Positions 6,644 through 14,003 of a DNA stretch of 16,070 nucleotides are shown piece by piece (the first letter of the stretch is position 1; each line of letters opens with the position of its first letter). The stretch comes from Tannerella sp. GTDB lineage: Bacteria > Bacteroidota > Bacteroidia > Bacteroidales > Tannerellaceae. The position numbers and the translations under genes were made by a program. Location of the stretch: positions 1-16,070 of the forward strand of contig JAITNE010000078.1 in the NCBI GenBank assembly GCA_031290635.1, given 5' to 3'. The notes below the pieces were generated by a model. That model saw only the letters and a list, made by a program, of their open reading frames with translations, made no database searches and had not been told where the DNA came from.

Positions 6644-9600
6644 TTAAAAGTTTGCATTAACACCAATGTTTAACACTCTTTGAAGCGGGTATCCAAGTCC
6701 GTTGCCGGCCATTTCGACGTCCCACATCTTGAATCTTGAGAAGAGCAGCAGATTGCTGCCTGAGAAATAGACTCTGAAGCTCTGCAAGCGGAACGGACGT
6801 ATCCAGTTTTTTGGCAGAGTATAGCCGAGTTCGACGCTTTTAAGTCGCATGAAAGAGCCGTCGCGCATCCACCACGTGCTTCTGACTTCGTTATTGGCGA
6901 CATGGTCGGCCGAGAGTCGCGGCCAGACGGCGTAGATATCGCGATTGTCGAGAGTCCAGTGGTCGTCAGCCCAATATTGCAGCATGGCGCGGTTGGTAAC
7001 ATACGGCAGAAGCGTTTGGTCAACAGTTCCGTCGCTGCGATTGACAAAAGGAGATGTAGCCGACGGGTCGATAAAGAATGAAGAGCGAGCCGAGCCTTGA
7101 AAGAAGACCGAAGCATCCAGATTCTTGTATCCGAAAGATAATCCGAAGCCGTAGATGATTTCCGGAGTTGTCGGGTAGCCGATAGGCACCTGGTCGTTTT
7201 CGTTGATGATGCCATCGTCGTTGATATCTTTGTATTTGATATCTCCGGCCATGTAACCTTCAAACTGTATGGGCGAGTTCTTGACTTCTTCGTCGTCGAG
7301 GAAAAGGCGTTCGGCAATATATCCGTACTGTTGCGAGATTTTACGGTTAACATGCGTACGCCAGGGTGTGTTGATGTAATCCGGCTCTTCGTAGATGGTA
7401 TATTTGCTGGTGGCGTAAGTGAAATTGCCACGCAGCGCAGCCCAGATACTGCTGCCGAAAGATTTACTGTAGTCCACCGATAAATCTACTCCCGTACCGA
7501 CGGCTTTGCCGATATTGGACGAGGGCACGGCTTGCAGACCCATTGTGGTCGGCACATCGGCGCGAAGTTGAAGGATGTTGCTGCGCTCTTCGGTGAAATA
7601 ATCTACCTGAAGTTCAAGGCTGTTCCAGAGATTCAGTTCGAGTCCGAGGTTAGTCTTGCGGCTTATTTCCCAGGTGATATTGGGGTCTTCGTAGCGCGAG
7701 ATGGAGATACCGTTTCGGGTATATGCAAACTCATCGCCAAAGGTAAAAGCCCGTCCGCCGTCGTTCATGTTTACGTTTGAGAGGTAGAAGAAGCGCTCGT
7801 TTGAGTTGCCGATATTGTCGTTACCGACAAGTCCGTAGGTAGCTTTAAGTTTGAGTTTCGAGAGAACTTCCTTGTAGTCTTCCATAAAATCTTCGTTGGT
7901 GAGGATGTAGCCTGCGCCGACGGAGGGGAAGAAACCGAACCGCTCGTTAGCAGCAAAGCGTTCCGAGCCGTTGTAACCAAAGTTGGCTTCCAGGAAATAG
8001 CGACTTGCGTAGCCATAAGTAAGACGTCCTGCAAGACCCAAGTTGCGGTGCGGCATAAGCGCCTGAAAGTTGCTGTAATTGTTATCTCGCGATTCGCGGA
8101 TTGTATAGACCAACATACCGGAAACGTTGTGGTTCTCGCCGATTTCCTTCGTGTACGACAGCGCGCTCTCGAAATACAGACTGCTCGTTATTTGCAGCGA
8201 TATACCGCTTGTTTGCAGATAATCCGTGCCGGTATTAGGATTGATGGGCACAAGCATGTATTTGTCGCGGTCGAGGTAGGATTGCGTGGCGTAATAGAAG
8301 AAGGGCTGGTAGGAATTCTGGTTTTCGAGCATCGAGAAGCGGTTGACATTAAACATTCCTCTTATCGAAAGCCCTTCGGTGATAAAATTCAGATCCTGTT
8401 TCAGTTCAAACTGCGCCAGCATGCTTGAGCGGTGGTTTGACTTGTAACCTCTAAGCATGTCGGCGTAGGGATTCAGATAATCACCGCTGCCATAGTTTCC
8501 GAAGAGGATATGATTTGCATAAATCATCGCCTTCGAATCATCCGGCTCATAATAGGGCAGGAAGTAGGTAGGATTGGCATTACGCGCTTTCTTGTAGAGG
8601 TCGGAGCCGCCGTCGAGCGGACCGGCATAGTCGTCGAACGAGCCGTGCAGACGGATGATTGCTTCGGTCGTTTTGGATAGATTGACGTTAACGTTCGAGC
8701 GGAGCACATACCTGTCCACGTCGATGTTGTTATTGAAACTGTTGCGTTTATCGACGTTGATTATACCGTTGTCCTTCGAGTACGACGCGGCCACGTAATA
8801 GCGGGCTATAGTTCCGCCGCCGCTGATATTCATGTTGTAGCGATGGTTGATGGTGTAATCGTTGAAAAGCATGTTCATCCAATCTACGGTAGGATAGAGC
8901 ACGGGGTCGAAACCGAGTTCGGTCTTGGCGATTTTCACTTCCGAGTAGGGCAGCATGGCCATCGGGTCGCGGGTAACGACTGCTTCGTTGTGAAGTTTCA
9001 TGTAGGTGATGGGGTTGGCGAGGGCGACGTTTTCGGTGTTGGACGAATGCGACATCTCGGCTCGGAACTGAATCTTGACCGCGCCTTCGACGCCTTCGCG
9101 CGTTGTTACGAGTATAACGCCGTTAGCTCCGCGAGCGCCGTAGAGCGCCGTTGCGTTGGCGTCCTTCATGACCGAAAAGCTGGCGATATCATCAGCCGTA
9201 AGCCTTGCCAGGTCGCTCGATTCCATTTCTACGCCGTCGATAAGAATGAGCGGGTCTTTCTTGCCGGTGCCGAAGGTAGTTACGCCTCGGATAAAGAACT
9301 CGGCGTTATCGGCGTCAAGCCCCGGTTCGCCGCTGCGTTGATACGAAATCAATCCTGCGATACGTCCTGCCAAAGCAGTAGTCAGGTTGTTGGTCGGGAT
9401 TTTGAGGTCTTTGGTGTTGAGGGTCGAAACAGAAGCTATGACGCTCTCTTTCTTCTGTTTACCGAAGGCCACAACCGTTACCTCGTCAAGTTCGTTAGGT
9501 TTGATTTGCAGCTGAATGTTGAACACTTTCTGCTCGCCAACCGGCACGATTGCCGTTTGGTAGCCGATGTAGTCAACTTCGAGCACGTCGGTCGAAGCGA

Positions 9601-9955
9601 CGTCAAGCGAGAACTTGCCGTCCACGTCGGTGATGACGCCTCTTGTAGTGCCTTTGACCTTGATAGTCGCACCGGGCACGGTTTCGCCGATTTCGTCCGT
9701 AATCGTACCCGTTACGGTCTTGCGAGCCGGTTGCTGTTCCGGCGGCAGATTGCTGTCCTTTAGCCGGTCAGCGTCGGAGGCGCCGGCAATTTCGGCTTCA
9801 TTGATTGCTTCGACTGCTTCGGCGGTACGTGTAGCGGTTAGCGCTGCTTCGTCGGCCTGACGAGGCGTGTTATCCGCAAACATGATGCTCGGAGTCGAGG
9901 CGATTGTCATTGCTAAAAAGCAGATTCCGATAAAATTAATGTTACATCTTTGCAT
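6644..9955 (-). CDS. susC: SusC/RagA family TonB-dependent outer-membrane receptor
   Basis: The protein has 1103 residues. In order: a signal peptide (about 1-27), an unusual Ala/Glu-rich stretch (about 28-78), a carboxypeptidase-regulatory-like domain (79-155, G-T-I-T-D-E-I-G-E-T-V-P-G-A-T-I-K-V-K-G), then the D-E-V-T-V-V-A-F-G TonB box region (157-165). The plug follows (about 166-288), with F-F-I-R-G-V, P-L-I-L-I-D-G-V-E and L-Y-G-A-R-G-A-N-G-V-I-L-V-T-T, all diagnostic of SusC. The rest is the 22-strand barrel, including the late loop Y-K-D-I-N-D-D-G-I-I-N-E-N-D-Q. SusC imports glycans across the outer membrane using TonB energy and pairs with the SusD encoded next. The start at 9955 is supported by the signal peptide. 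It is the first gene of the operon, about 310 bp downstream of a good promoter. There is no STN secretin-like domain, so there is no sign of transenvelope sigma-factor signalling. Confidence 0.97.
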   Translation of the reverse strand: MQRCNINFIGICFLAMTIASTPSIMFADNTPRQADEAALTATRTAEAVEAINEAEIAGASDADRLKDSNLPPEQQPARKTVTGTITDEIGETVPGATIKVKGTTRGVITDVDGKFSLDVASTDVLEVDYIGYQTAIVPVGEQKVFNIQLQIKPNELDEVTVVAFGKQKKESVIASVSTLNTKDLKIPTNNLTTALAGRIAGLISYQRSGEPGLDADNAEFFIRGVTTFGTGKKDPLILIDGVEMESSDLARLTADDIASFSVMKDANATALYGARGANGVILVTTREGVEGAVKIQFRAEMSHSSNTENVALANPITYMKLHNEAVVTRDPMAMLPYSEVKIAKTELGFDPVLYPTVDWMNMLFNDYTINHRYNMNISGGGTIARYYVAASYSKDNGIINVDKRNSFNNNIDVDRYVLRSNVNVNLSKTTEAIIRLHGSFDDYAGPLDGGSDLYKKARNANPTYFLPYYEPDDSKAMIYANHILFGNYGSGDYLNPYADMLRGYKSNHRSSMLAQFELKQDLNFITEGLSIRGMFNVNRFSMLENQNSYQPFFYYATQSYLDRDKYMLVPINPNTGTDYLQTSGISLQITSSLYFESALSYTKEIGENHNVSGMLVYTIRESRDNNYSNFQALMPHRNLGLAGRLTYGYASRYFLEANFGYNGSERFAANERFGFFPSVGAGYILTNEDFMEDYKEVLSKLKLKATYGLVGNDNIGNSNERFFYLSNVNMNDGGRAFTFGDEFAYTRNGISISRYEDPNITWEISRKTNLGLELNLWNSLELQVDYFTEERSNILQLRADVPTTMGLQAVPSSNIGKAVGTGVDLSVDYSKSFGSSIWAALRGNFTYATSKYTIYEEPDYINTPWRTHVNRKISQQYGYIAERLFLDDEEVKNSPIQFEGYMAGDIKYKDINDDGIINENDQVPIGYPTTPEIIYGFGLSFGYKNLDASVFFQGSARSSFFIDPSATSPFVNRSDGTVDQTLLPYVTNRAMLQYWADDHWTLDNRDIYAVWPRLSADHVANNEVRSTWWMRDGSFMRLKSVELGYTLPKNWIRPFRLQSFRVYFSGSNLLLFSRFKMWDVEMAGNGLGYPLQRVLNIGVNANF

Positions 9956-10118
9956 GTTTTTAAGTATTGGTTAGTAAATTGATAAATAAAAAACTCGTTT
10001 CAGGTTGGATATAAAAAGAAGTCGCCGGACAGCTTTCGGGCAATCCGGTGTAGAAAAGAGCGGCCGGCCATAGTACAGCGTCCGCAACGATTCGTATAAG
10101 CCTTTAAATATGCTAAAA

Positions 10119-10158
10119 TTAAGGGGCTGATTTCCCCCCCCCTTAACATTTGTTAAGG
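10119..10158 (-). promoter_or_regulatory. susC leader: mutually exclusive hairpins around a G9 run, candidate attenuator
   Basis: In the RNA sense (minus strand), CCTTAAC (10158-10152), loop AAAT and GTTAAGG (10147-10141) form a perfect 7-bp hairpin. The same middle strand, extended by a run of nine G (10142-10134), can instead pair with CCCCTTAA (10126-10119). That gives an 8-bp hairpin followed at once by TTTT, resembling an intrinsic terminator. The two structures exclude each other, as in an antiterminator/terminator switch. A second, weaker hairpin (CCGGA/TCCGG, 10048-10025) followed by TTCTTTTT lies closer to susC. Together with the promoter (10269-10299) and the 21-bp array (10415-10564), this accounts for the 9956-10603 gap. 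Confidence 0.4.
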
Positions 10159-10268
10159 TTAGAGGAAGAATATTCCGTCCGGGTCCGGGATTAGCGGAGA
10201 CGGAGTCGGGGTCGGCATGAAGATAAAAAAACAATACGTTCATCATAAAAAATACATCTAAGACGTTG

Positions 10269-10299
10269 CAAAGATAAATACTTTTTTTTAATCCTGCAA
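10269..10299 (-). promoter_or_regulatory. Bacteroidales promoter of the susC operon
   Basis: On the minus strand TTG (10299-10297), a 20-nt spacer and TATCTTTG (10276-10269) match the -33 / -7 pattern TTTG-n19-21-TAnnTTTG. Transcription would begin near 10262, giving a leader of about 300 nt before the susC ATG at 9955. No regulator is encoded nearby. Confidence 0.72.
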
Positions 10300-10414
10300 G
10301 TATATTAAGAAAAAAATCCGCAAAAAGGAAGATTATCTACGAAAGACATGAATAGTCCGCAGTTTATATCTACGGATTATGCTGATTGCAGGAATTGTCT
10401 GCCGGATGTATAAA

Positions 10415-10564
10415 TTCTCCACAGATGTTACGGATGTTACGGATTCGGGGGATGAGCTTTTCAACCCCGGGGTTGAGCTTTTCAAACTCGAGTTTGAGCT
10501 CTTCAAACCGGAGTTTGAGCTCCTCAGAAATAGTTCTGAGCCGCTCAAAAGTATTTGTGGAGAA
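10415..10564. repeat. Five 21-bp palindromic tandem units flanked by a 9-bp inverted repeat
   Basis: Units start with GAG at 10454, 10475, 10496, 10517 and 10538, exactly 21 bp apart. The first three consist of GAGCT(T/C)TTCAA plus a palindrome. Cores are TCAACCCCGGGGTTGA (10461-10476, perfect), TCAAACTCGAGTTTGA (10482-10497, perfect), TCAAACCGGAGTTTGA (10503-10518, imperfect centre) and CTCAGAA-n4-TTCTGAG (10523-10540). Palindrome arms are kept while the centres change, which suggests compensated evolution. TTCTCCACA (10415-10423) and its inverted copy TGTGGAGAA (10556-10564) bracket the array. Between the left arm and the array are short ATGTTACGG direct repeats. The array lies between the RDD gene end and the susC promoter. 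Confidence 0.9.
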
Positions 10565-10603
10565 AACAGTTTTAAATCCGTGTAATCAGGGGAGGATAGC
10601 GGC

Positions 10604-11332
10604 TTAGATTTCTTCCAGGACAAAGTACTGATAGTCGCGGATTAGGGTTTGGAGGAAGATTTCGTCATCCGAAGGGGGGTCTATGGCGAGAAATTCGCGG
10701 ACTTTGATAGATAAATGTGCTATGCGGCGGGTGCGGTTGACGTCGTTGCGCGTCAGGGTTTCGGTGATGGTGCTTACTTGCTCGAGGGACAGGTTCTCGG
10801 CCTGGAGATAGACGGGATGGTAGCCGCGGGTAAGGTGGTCGAACTCGTCGAGCGAGACGTGTATGCGTTTGTAATCCCTTTCCTTGATTACAACCGTGCC
10901 TGCGGCGAGGTCGCCAAGTCGCTGATTGTTCTTGTTCAGGAGGATTACAACTATTCCTGCCCACGAACAGTACACATCTATCAGTAAAAGCATCCATCTA
11001 AGGAAGTATCCGCCCAGCGTGGGGGTTGAACCGTCGCGCATTACTACGCGCATCCCGAAAGCCATCTTCCCCGGTGAACGTCCGCGGTTGAAAATCTCCC
11101 AGATCAGGGAGTAAAATACGGCGGGCAGCATCCAGATAAAGGCAATCAACAGTTCAATATCGTTTGAAGCTACATCTGTAAGCTGTACCTCTGATATGAA
11201 ATAATAAAATCCCATCAAAAACACAAACATGATGATATAATCTATGATGCGGGCGAAGATTCGCTCGCCGACGCCGGCTGGAGTCTGCTCTATCTCTACG
11301 TACTGGCTGGTAATTATACTTGTCTCTGACAT
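10604..11332 (-). CDS. RDD family membrane protein
   Basis: The start is taken at 11332 (MSETSIITSQYVEIEQTPAG), 242 residues. The open frame continues 18 codons upstream, but those would cover the promoter box. RDD signatures are visible: R28 and D31 in A-R-I-I-D-Y at the first membrane segment, R-G-R-S-P-G-K-M near residues 83-90, and N-N-Q-R-L-G-D-L-A-A-G-T near 135-145 with D141. Three membrane segments are likely, at about 29-47, 60-81 and 108-132. A C-terminal cytoplasmic tail of about 95 residues is predicted helical. The biochemical role of RDD proteins is mostly unknown, though some have been linked to ion exchange. It is divergent from the SpoIIM-like gene, a recurrent arrangement in Bacteroidota that suggests joint function. 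No terminator is obvious after its stop. Confidence 0.88.
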   Translation of the reverse strand: MSETSIITSQYVEIEQTPAGVGERIFARIIDYIIMFVFLMGFYYFISEVQLTDVASNDIELLIAFIWMLPAVFYSLIWEIFNRGRSPGKMAFGMRVVMRDGSTPTLGGYFLRWMLLLIDVYCSWAGIVVILLNKNNQRLGDLAAGTVVIKERDYKRIHVSLDEFDHLTRGYHPVYLQAENLSLEQVSTITETLTRNDVNRTRRIAHLSIKVREFLAIDPPSDDEIFLQTLIRDYQYFVLEEI

Positions 11333-11353
11333 AAATTTTCTTGTTTTATCCTG

Positions 11354-11386
11354 CAAAGATAGTACTTTTGCAGAAATTATCATCAA
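11354..11386 (-). promoter_or_regulatory. Promoter of the RDD gene
   Basis: TATCTTTG (11361-11354, minus strand) matches the -7 box. A TTG at 11386-11384 lies 22 nt upstream, slightly longer than the usual spacing. The box is about 20 nt before the ATG at 11332, so the leader would be short. Confidence 0.55.
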
Positions 11387-11487
11387 AAAAGATTGATTTT
11401 ATACTTGCGAAGAAATCCTTATCAACCAAATCCTCCAAATTCATCAACCTGAAACATTTCCCATCCTTCAAAATCAAAGTTTTTTAC

Positions 11488-11495
11488 TATCTTTG
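11488..11495 (+). promoter_or_regulatory. Promoter -7 box of the SpoIIM-like gene operon
   Basis: TATCTTTG lies 20 bp before the ATG at 11516 and mirrors the box that serves the divergent RDD gene. No good -33 TTTG is visible 19-21 nt upstream. The local context (ACTATCTTTGC) is nearly the same as in the divergent promoter. Confidence 0.55.
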
Positions 11496-11515
11496 CGGAA
11501 ATTTATATCAGCAAA

Positions 11516-12526
11516 ATGAAAGAAATTTCGTTTATTCGTCAGAATATTGACAAGTGGAAGTCCTTGCAGAAGGTTGTGGATGAGGTTGACAGGCACAACC
11601 CCGGTGAACTCGGAGATGCTTACACCGAGATTGCCGCCGATCTCTCCTTTTCGCGCTCGCATTATCCGAGTTCGCGAATCACTATCTACCTGAACAACCT
11701 TGCTTCGGCGTTGCACAATCACCTTTACAAGAGTCGCAGGGAATCTTATTCGCGCATCATCACCTTTTGGACGCGCGAGATACCCGAAACCATGTTTCAC
11801 GCTCGCCGCGAGCTGCTTTACTCCTTTGCGATCTTTGTTGCAAGCGTGTTGATTGGCGTCGTCTCGACTTTGAACGATGATTCTTTCGTGAGACTGATTC
11901 TGGGCAACTCGTATGTTGACATGACTGTCGAGAATATCAACCAGGGCAGACCTGTGGACGTTTACGCCGGCATGCCGCCGATGGAAATGTTCCTTATGAT
12001 TGCGTTCAACAACATCCGCGTATCGTTCATCATCTTTGTTTTCGGGCTTTTGACGGGCTTTATGACCGGCGTGGCGCTGTTTCGCAACGGCGTGATGGTA
12101 GGCGCGTTTCAGACCTTCTTCTTTCAGCACAATGCAGGTGTAGAATCGATGCTTGCGTTATGGTTGCACGGAACTTTTGAGATCTCCGCAATCATTGTTG
12201 CAGGAGCGGCGGGCTTTGCGCTGGGCAACGGATGGCTTTTTCCGGGTACTTATTCGCGCGGACATGCCTTCAGGACGGGCGCTAAACGTGGTTTGAAAAT
12301 TATTGCAGGCCTTGTTCCCGTTTTCCTGCTTGCCGCATTCATCGAAAGTTATCTCACTCGGCATACCGAGTATCCCGTTGCAATTCGCATGGCCATCATC
12401 ATATTTTCGGCCGTGTCTGTAGTATATTATTCTCTTGTATTACCAAAATTTACAATCAAAACTGGAAAAGAAAATCGAATTTTATCGTCGGCGCACGTTC
12501 TCCGAGAAACTGAACGCCACCTTTGA
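11516..12526 (+). CDS. SpoIIM-like (stage II sporulation protein M family) membrane protein
   Basis: This 336-residue protein has a cytoplasmic N-terminal helical region (about 1-97) and several membrane segments: about 100-118, 168-190, 212-238, 262-280 and 288-308. The family hallmark is L-W-L-H-G-T-F-E-I-S-A-I-I-V-A-G-A-A-G (about 215-233), together with N-N-I-R-V-S (165-170). SpoIIM takes part in peptidoglycan remodelling during engulfment in spore formers, but homologues are widespread in non-sporulating bacteria, where the role is unknown and they usually pair with RDD proteins. The last 30 codons overlap the next gene in another frame by 92 nt, and the tail after about residue 310 does not look family-like. 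Either the overlap is real or a frameshift has altered the tail. It is first in the plus-strand operon. Confidence 0.87.
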   Translation: MKEISFIRQNIDKWKSLQKVVDEVDRHNPGELGDAYTEIAADLSFSRSHYPSSRITIYLNNLASALHNHLYKSRRESYSRIITFWTREIPETMFHARRELLYSFAIFVASVLIGVVSTLNDDSFVRLILGNSYVDMTVENINQGRPVDVYAGMPPMEMFLMIAFNNIRVSFIIFVFGLLTGFMTGVALFRNGVMVGAFQTFFFQHNAGVESMLALWLHGTFEISAIIVAGAAGFALGNGWLFPGTYSRGHAFRTGAKRGLKIIAGLVPVFLLAAFIESYLTRHTEYPVAIRMAIIIFSAVSVVYYSLVLPKFTIKTGKENRILSSAHVLRETERHL

Positions 12527-13367
12527 CTTCATACGCCAGGGTTGGAAAGTACTTTTGAAGTACACTTTTTACTTGATCATGCCTGTTTGTCTCGTGCAGA
12601 CCTACGCCATGAACTCTTTCATCGGCTTGACGCTGACGGGAGGCGCGTCTGAGGCTATCGTCGAGTTTGCCGTCAGCTACGGAATACTGATTATTTGCAT
12701 GATGACAGGCACGGCGCTGCTTTCGAGCATGGTTTACGCCATGATGACGGCCTACAACCAGAGAGAGAACGGCCTTCAGGGGCTTGTCTTTGCCGATTTC
12801 AAGGAACCTCTTGTCACAAACTTCTGGCGCATCTTAAAAGTGGCGCTTTTTATGTTCCTTATTTACCTTGTGGTAATCGGGCTGGCGGTTTTGATAGCTA
12901 CGACGGTTTCGCCCTGGTCGCTTCTGCTCACGATTCCCATCATTCTGGTCGCGATGTGCGCTTTAGTTGTCATCGCGATGATAATTCCGGTCTATCTGTT
13001 TGAAGAAATAGATTTGATTCCTGCTCTCAGAAAGGCGTGGAAGCTCGGTCTGGCAACTTTGGGTGGGATGATTGGGCTGATCATTGTGATTTCGATAATT
13101 TCGTCCGTGTTTCAGACGGTAACCATGATGCCGTGGTACATTTTGACCGTGATTGGCGGGATTATGACGACCGTGCAGGAAAGTTCGATGGCAAATTCGG
13201 TCGGGTACAAGTTTGCGCTTTTCATTTTAGGTCTGGTACAGTCCTACGGCATGTATGTTTCGTCGATTATGGGCGTTGTAGGGCTTGCTTTTCAGTATTT
13301 TCATGCACGCGAGAAGGTCGAAGGAGTTACGATTGAATCTAACATCGAGAATTTTAAGGAGCTGTAG
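12435..13367 (+). CDS. Polytopic inner-membrane protein of the SpoIIM/DUF4129 operon
   Basis: This frame gives 310 residues from a TTG at 12435. No in-frame ATG occurs before the first membrane segment, so the start is uncertain; a CTG at 12462 is another possibility. A basic cytoplasmic N-terminus (K-I-E-F-Y-R-R-R-T-F-S-E-K-L-N-A-T-F-D-F-I-R) is followed by six or so hydrophobic segments: about 38-60, 77-104, 133-157, 162-187, 206-227 and 258-285. The soluble C-terminal tail ends at residue 310. The overall pattern resembles the membrane domains of DUF975/GdpP-membrane-like proteins that follow SpoIIM genes in Bacteroidota, but I do not assign a family. It overlaps the SpoIIM-like gene by 92 nt and is followed after 3 bp by the DUF4129 gene, so translational coupling is likely. 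It presumably acts with its neighbours in the inner membrane. Confidence 0.8.
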   Translation: MYYQNLQSKLEKKIEFYRRRTFSEKLNATFDFIRQGWKVLLKYTFYLIMPVCLVQTYAMNSFIGLTLTGGASEAIVEFAVSYGILIICMMTGTALLSSMVYAMMTAYNQRENGLQGLVFADFKEPLVTNFWRILKVALFMFLIYLVVIGLAVLIATTVSPWSLLLTIPIILVAMCALVVIAMIIPVYLFEEIDLIPALRKAWKLGLATLGGMIGLIIVISIISSVFQTVTMMPWYILTVIGGIMTTVQESSMANSVGYKFALFILGLVQSYGMYVSSIMGVVGLAFQYFHAREKVEGVTIESNIENFKEL

Positions 13368-13370
13368 CAG

Positions 13371-14003
13371 ATGATCTTGCAGGACACCATCATTTATGAT
13401 ATAAAAAAGATTGCAGAATATCAATCTAACGGCGCTTATGCCTACGAAGAGCAGCTGAGGATGCCCGAACAGACGCTTTTCGAGATGATTGCGATGTGGT
13501 TCAACCGCCTGTTGAACACAATCTTCAGCGGTCGCATAGAGCGCGAAGTTACCACGCCGATAATGATAGCGCTTTTCATCGCGATAGTCCTTGCAGCGCT
13601 GTATTTTCTGTACAAAAAGCGTCCCGAGCTGTTCCTGCGCAAGAAAAAGACCGCCAAACTTCCCTACGAGGTTGAAGAAGAAACTATTCACGGCATAGAT
13701 TTCGACCGTGAGATAGCTTCGGCGCTAAATCATGGCGACTATCGGCTGGCGATTCGCTATGTCTATCTGCAAACCCTGCGATTTCTATCTGACGGAGGCC
13801 TTATTGACTGGCAAATCCACAAGACGCCGACCGAATATCTCTACGACATGAAAGCCGCCGCCCTCAAACCCGACTTTCGCCGCCTTACATATCATTTTCT
13901 GCAAGTCCGCTACGGCAATTATCCCGCCACAGTCGAACTGACAGACCTTATGCGCGGCCTCCAAAGCGACATGATTAACTTGATGAAAGGGCAAAAAGGA
14001 TGA
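13371..14003 (+). CDS. DUF4129 domain membrane protein
   Basis: This 210-residue protein has an N-terminal extracytoplasmic stretch (about 1-60) and one membrane segment (about 62-81, I-M-I-A-L-F-I-A-I-V-L-A-A-L-Y-F-L). A basic stop-transfer (K-K-R-P-E-L-F-L-R-K-K-K) follows, then a cytoplasmic DUF4129 domain (about 105-205). That domain shows A-L-N-H-G-D-Y-R-L-A-I-R-Y-V-Y-L-Q-T-L, I-D-W-Q-I-H-K-T-P-T-E-Y and F-R-R-L-T-Y-H-F. DUF4129 is often encoded beside MoxR-type AAA ATPases, DUF58 proteins and transglutaminase-like proteins; its function is unknown. It begins 3 bp after the previous stop, and its own stop overlaps the DUF4350 start in ATGA, strong evidence for translational coupling. The domain call is confident. 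Confidence 0.88.
   Translation: MILQDTIIYDIKKIAEYQSNGAYAYEEQLRMPEQTLFEMIAMWFNRLLNTIFSGRIEREVTTPIMIALFIAIVLAALYFLYKKRPELFLRKKKTAKLPYEVEEETIHGIDFDREIASALNHGDYRLAIRYVYLQTLRFLSDGGLIDWQIHKTPTEYLYDMKAAALKPDFRRLTYHFLQVRYGNYPATVELTDLMRGLQSDMINLMKGQKG

Noticed and set aside
8843..9763. 306-codon plus-strand frame opposite susC
   Set aside because: It lies wholly within the strongly supported susC coding region on the other strand and is a codon-usage shadow with no recognisable domain.
10379..10585. Small protein with seven-residue repeats (E-L-F-K-P-E-F type) encoded by the 21-bp array
   Set aside because: The frame is a by-product of a 21-bp period and palindromic units. Both strands are open, there is no promoter, and the frame also runs through decayed dispersed repeats.
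11516..12526. Evidence of sporulation
   Set aside because: SpoIIM-like proteins are common in non-sporulating Bacteroidota, and no other sporulation gene is present.
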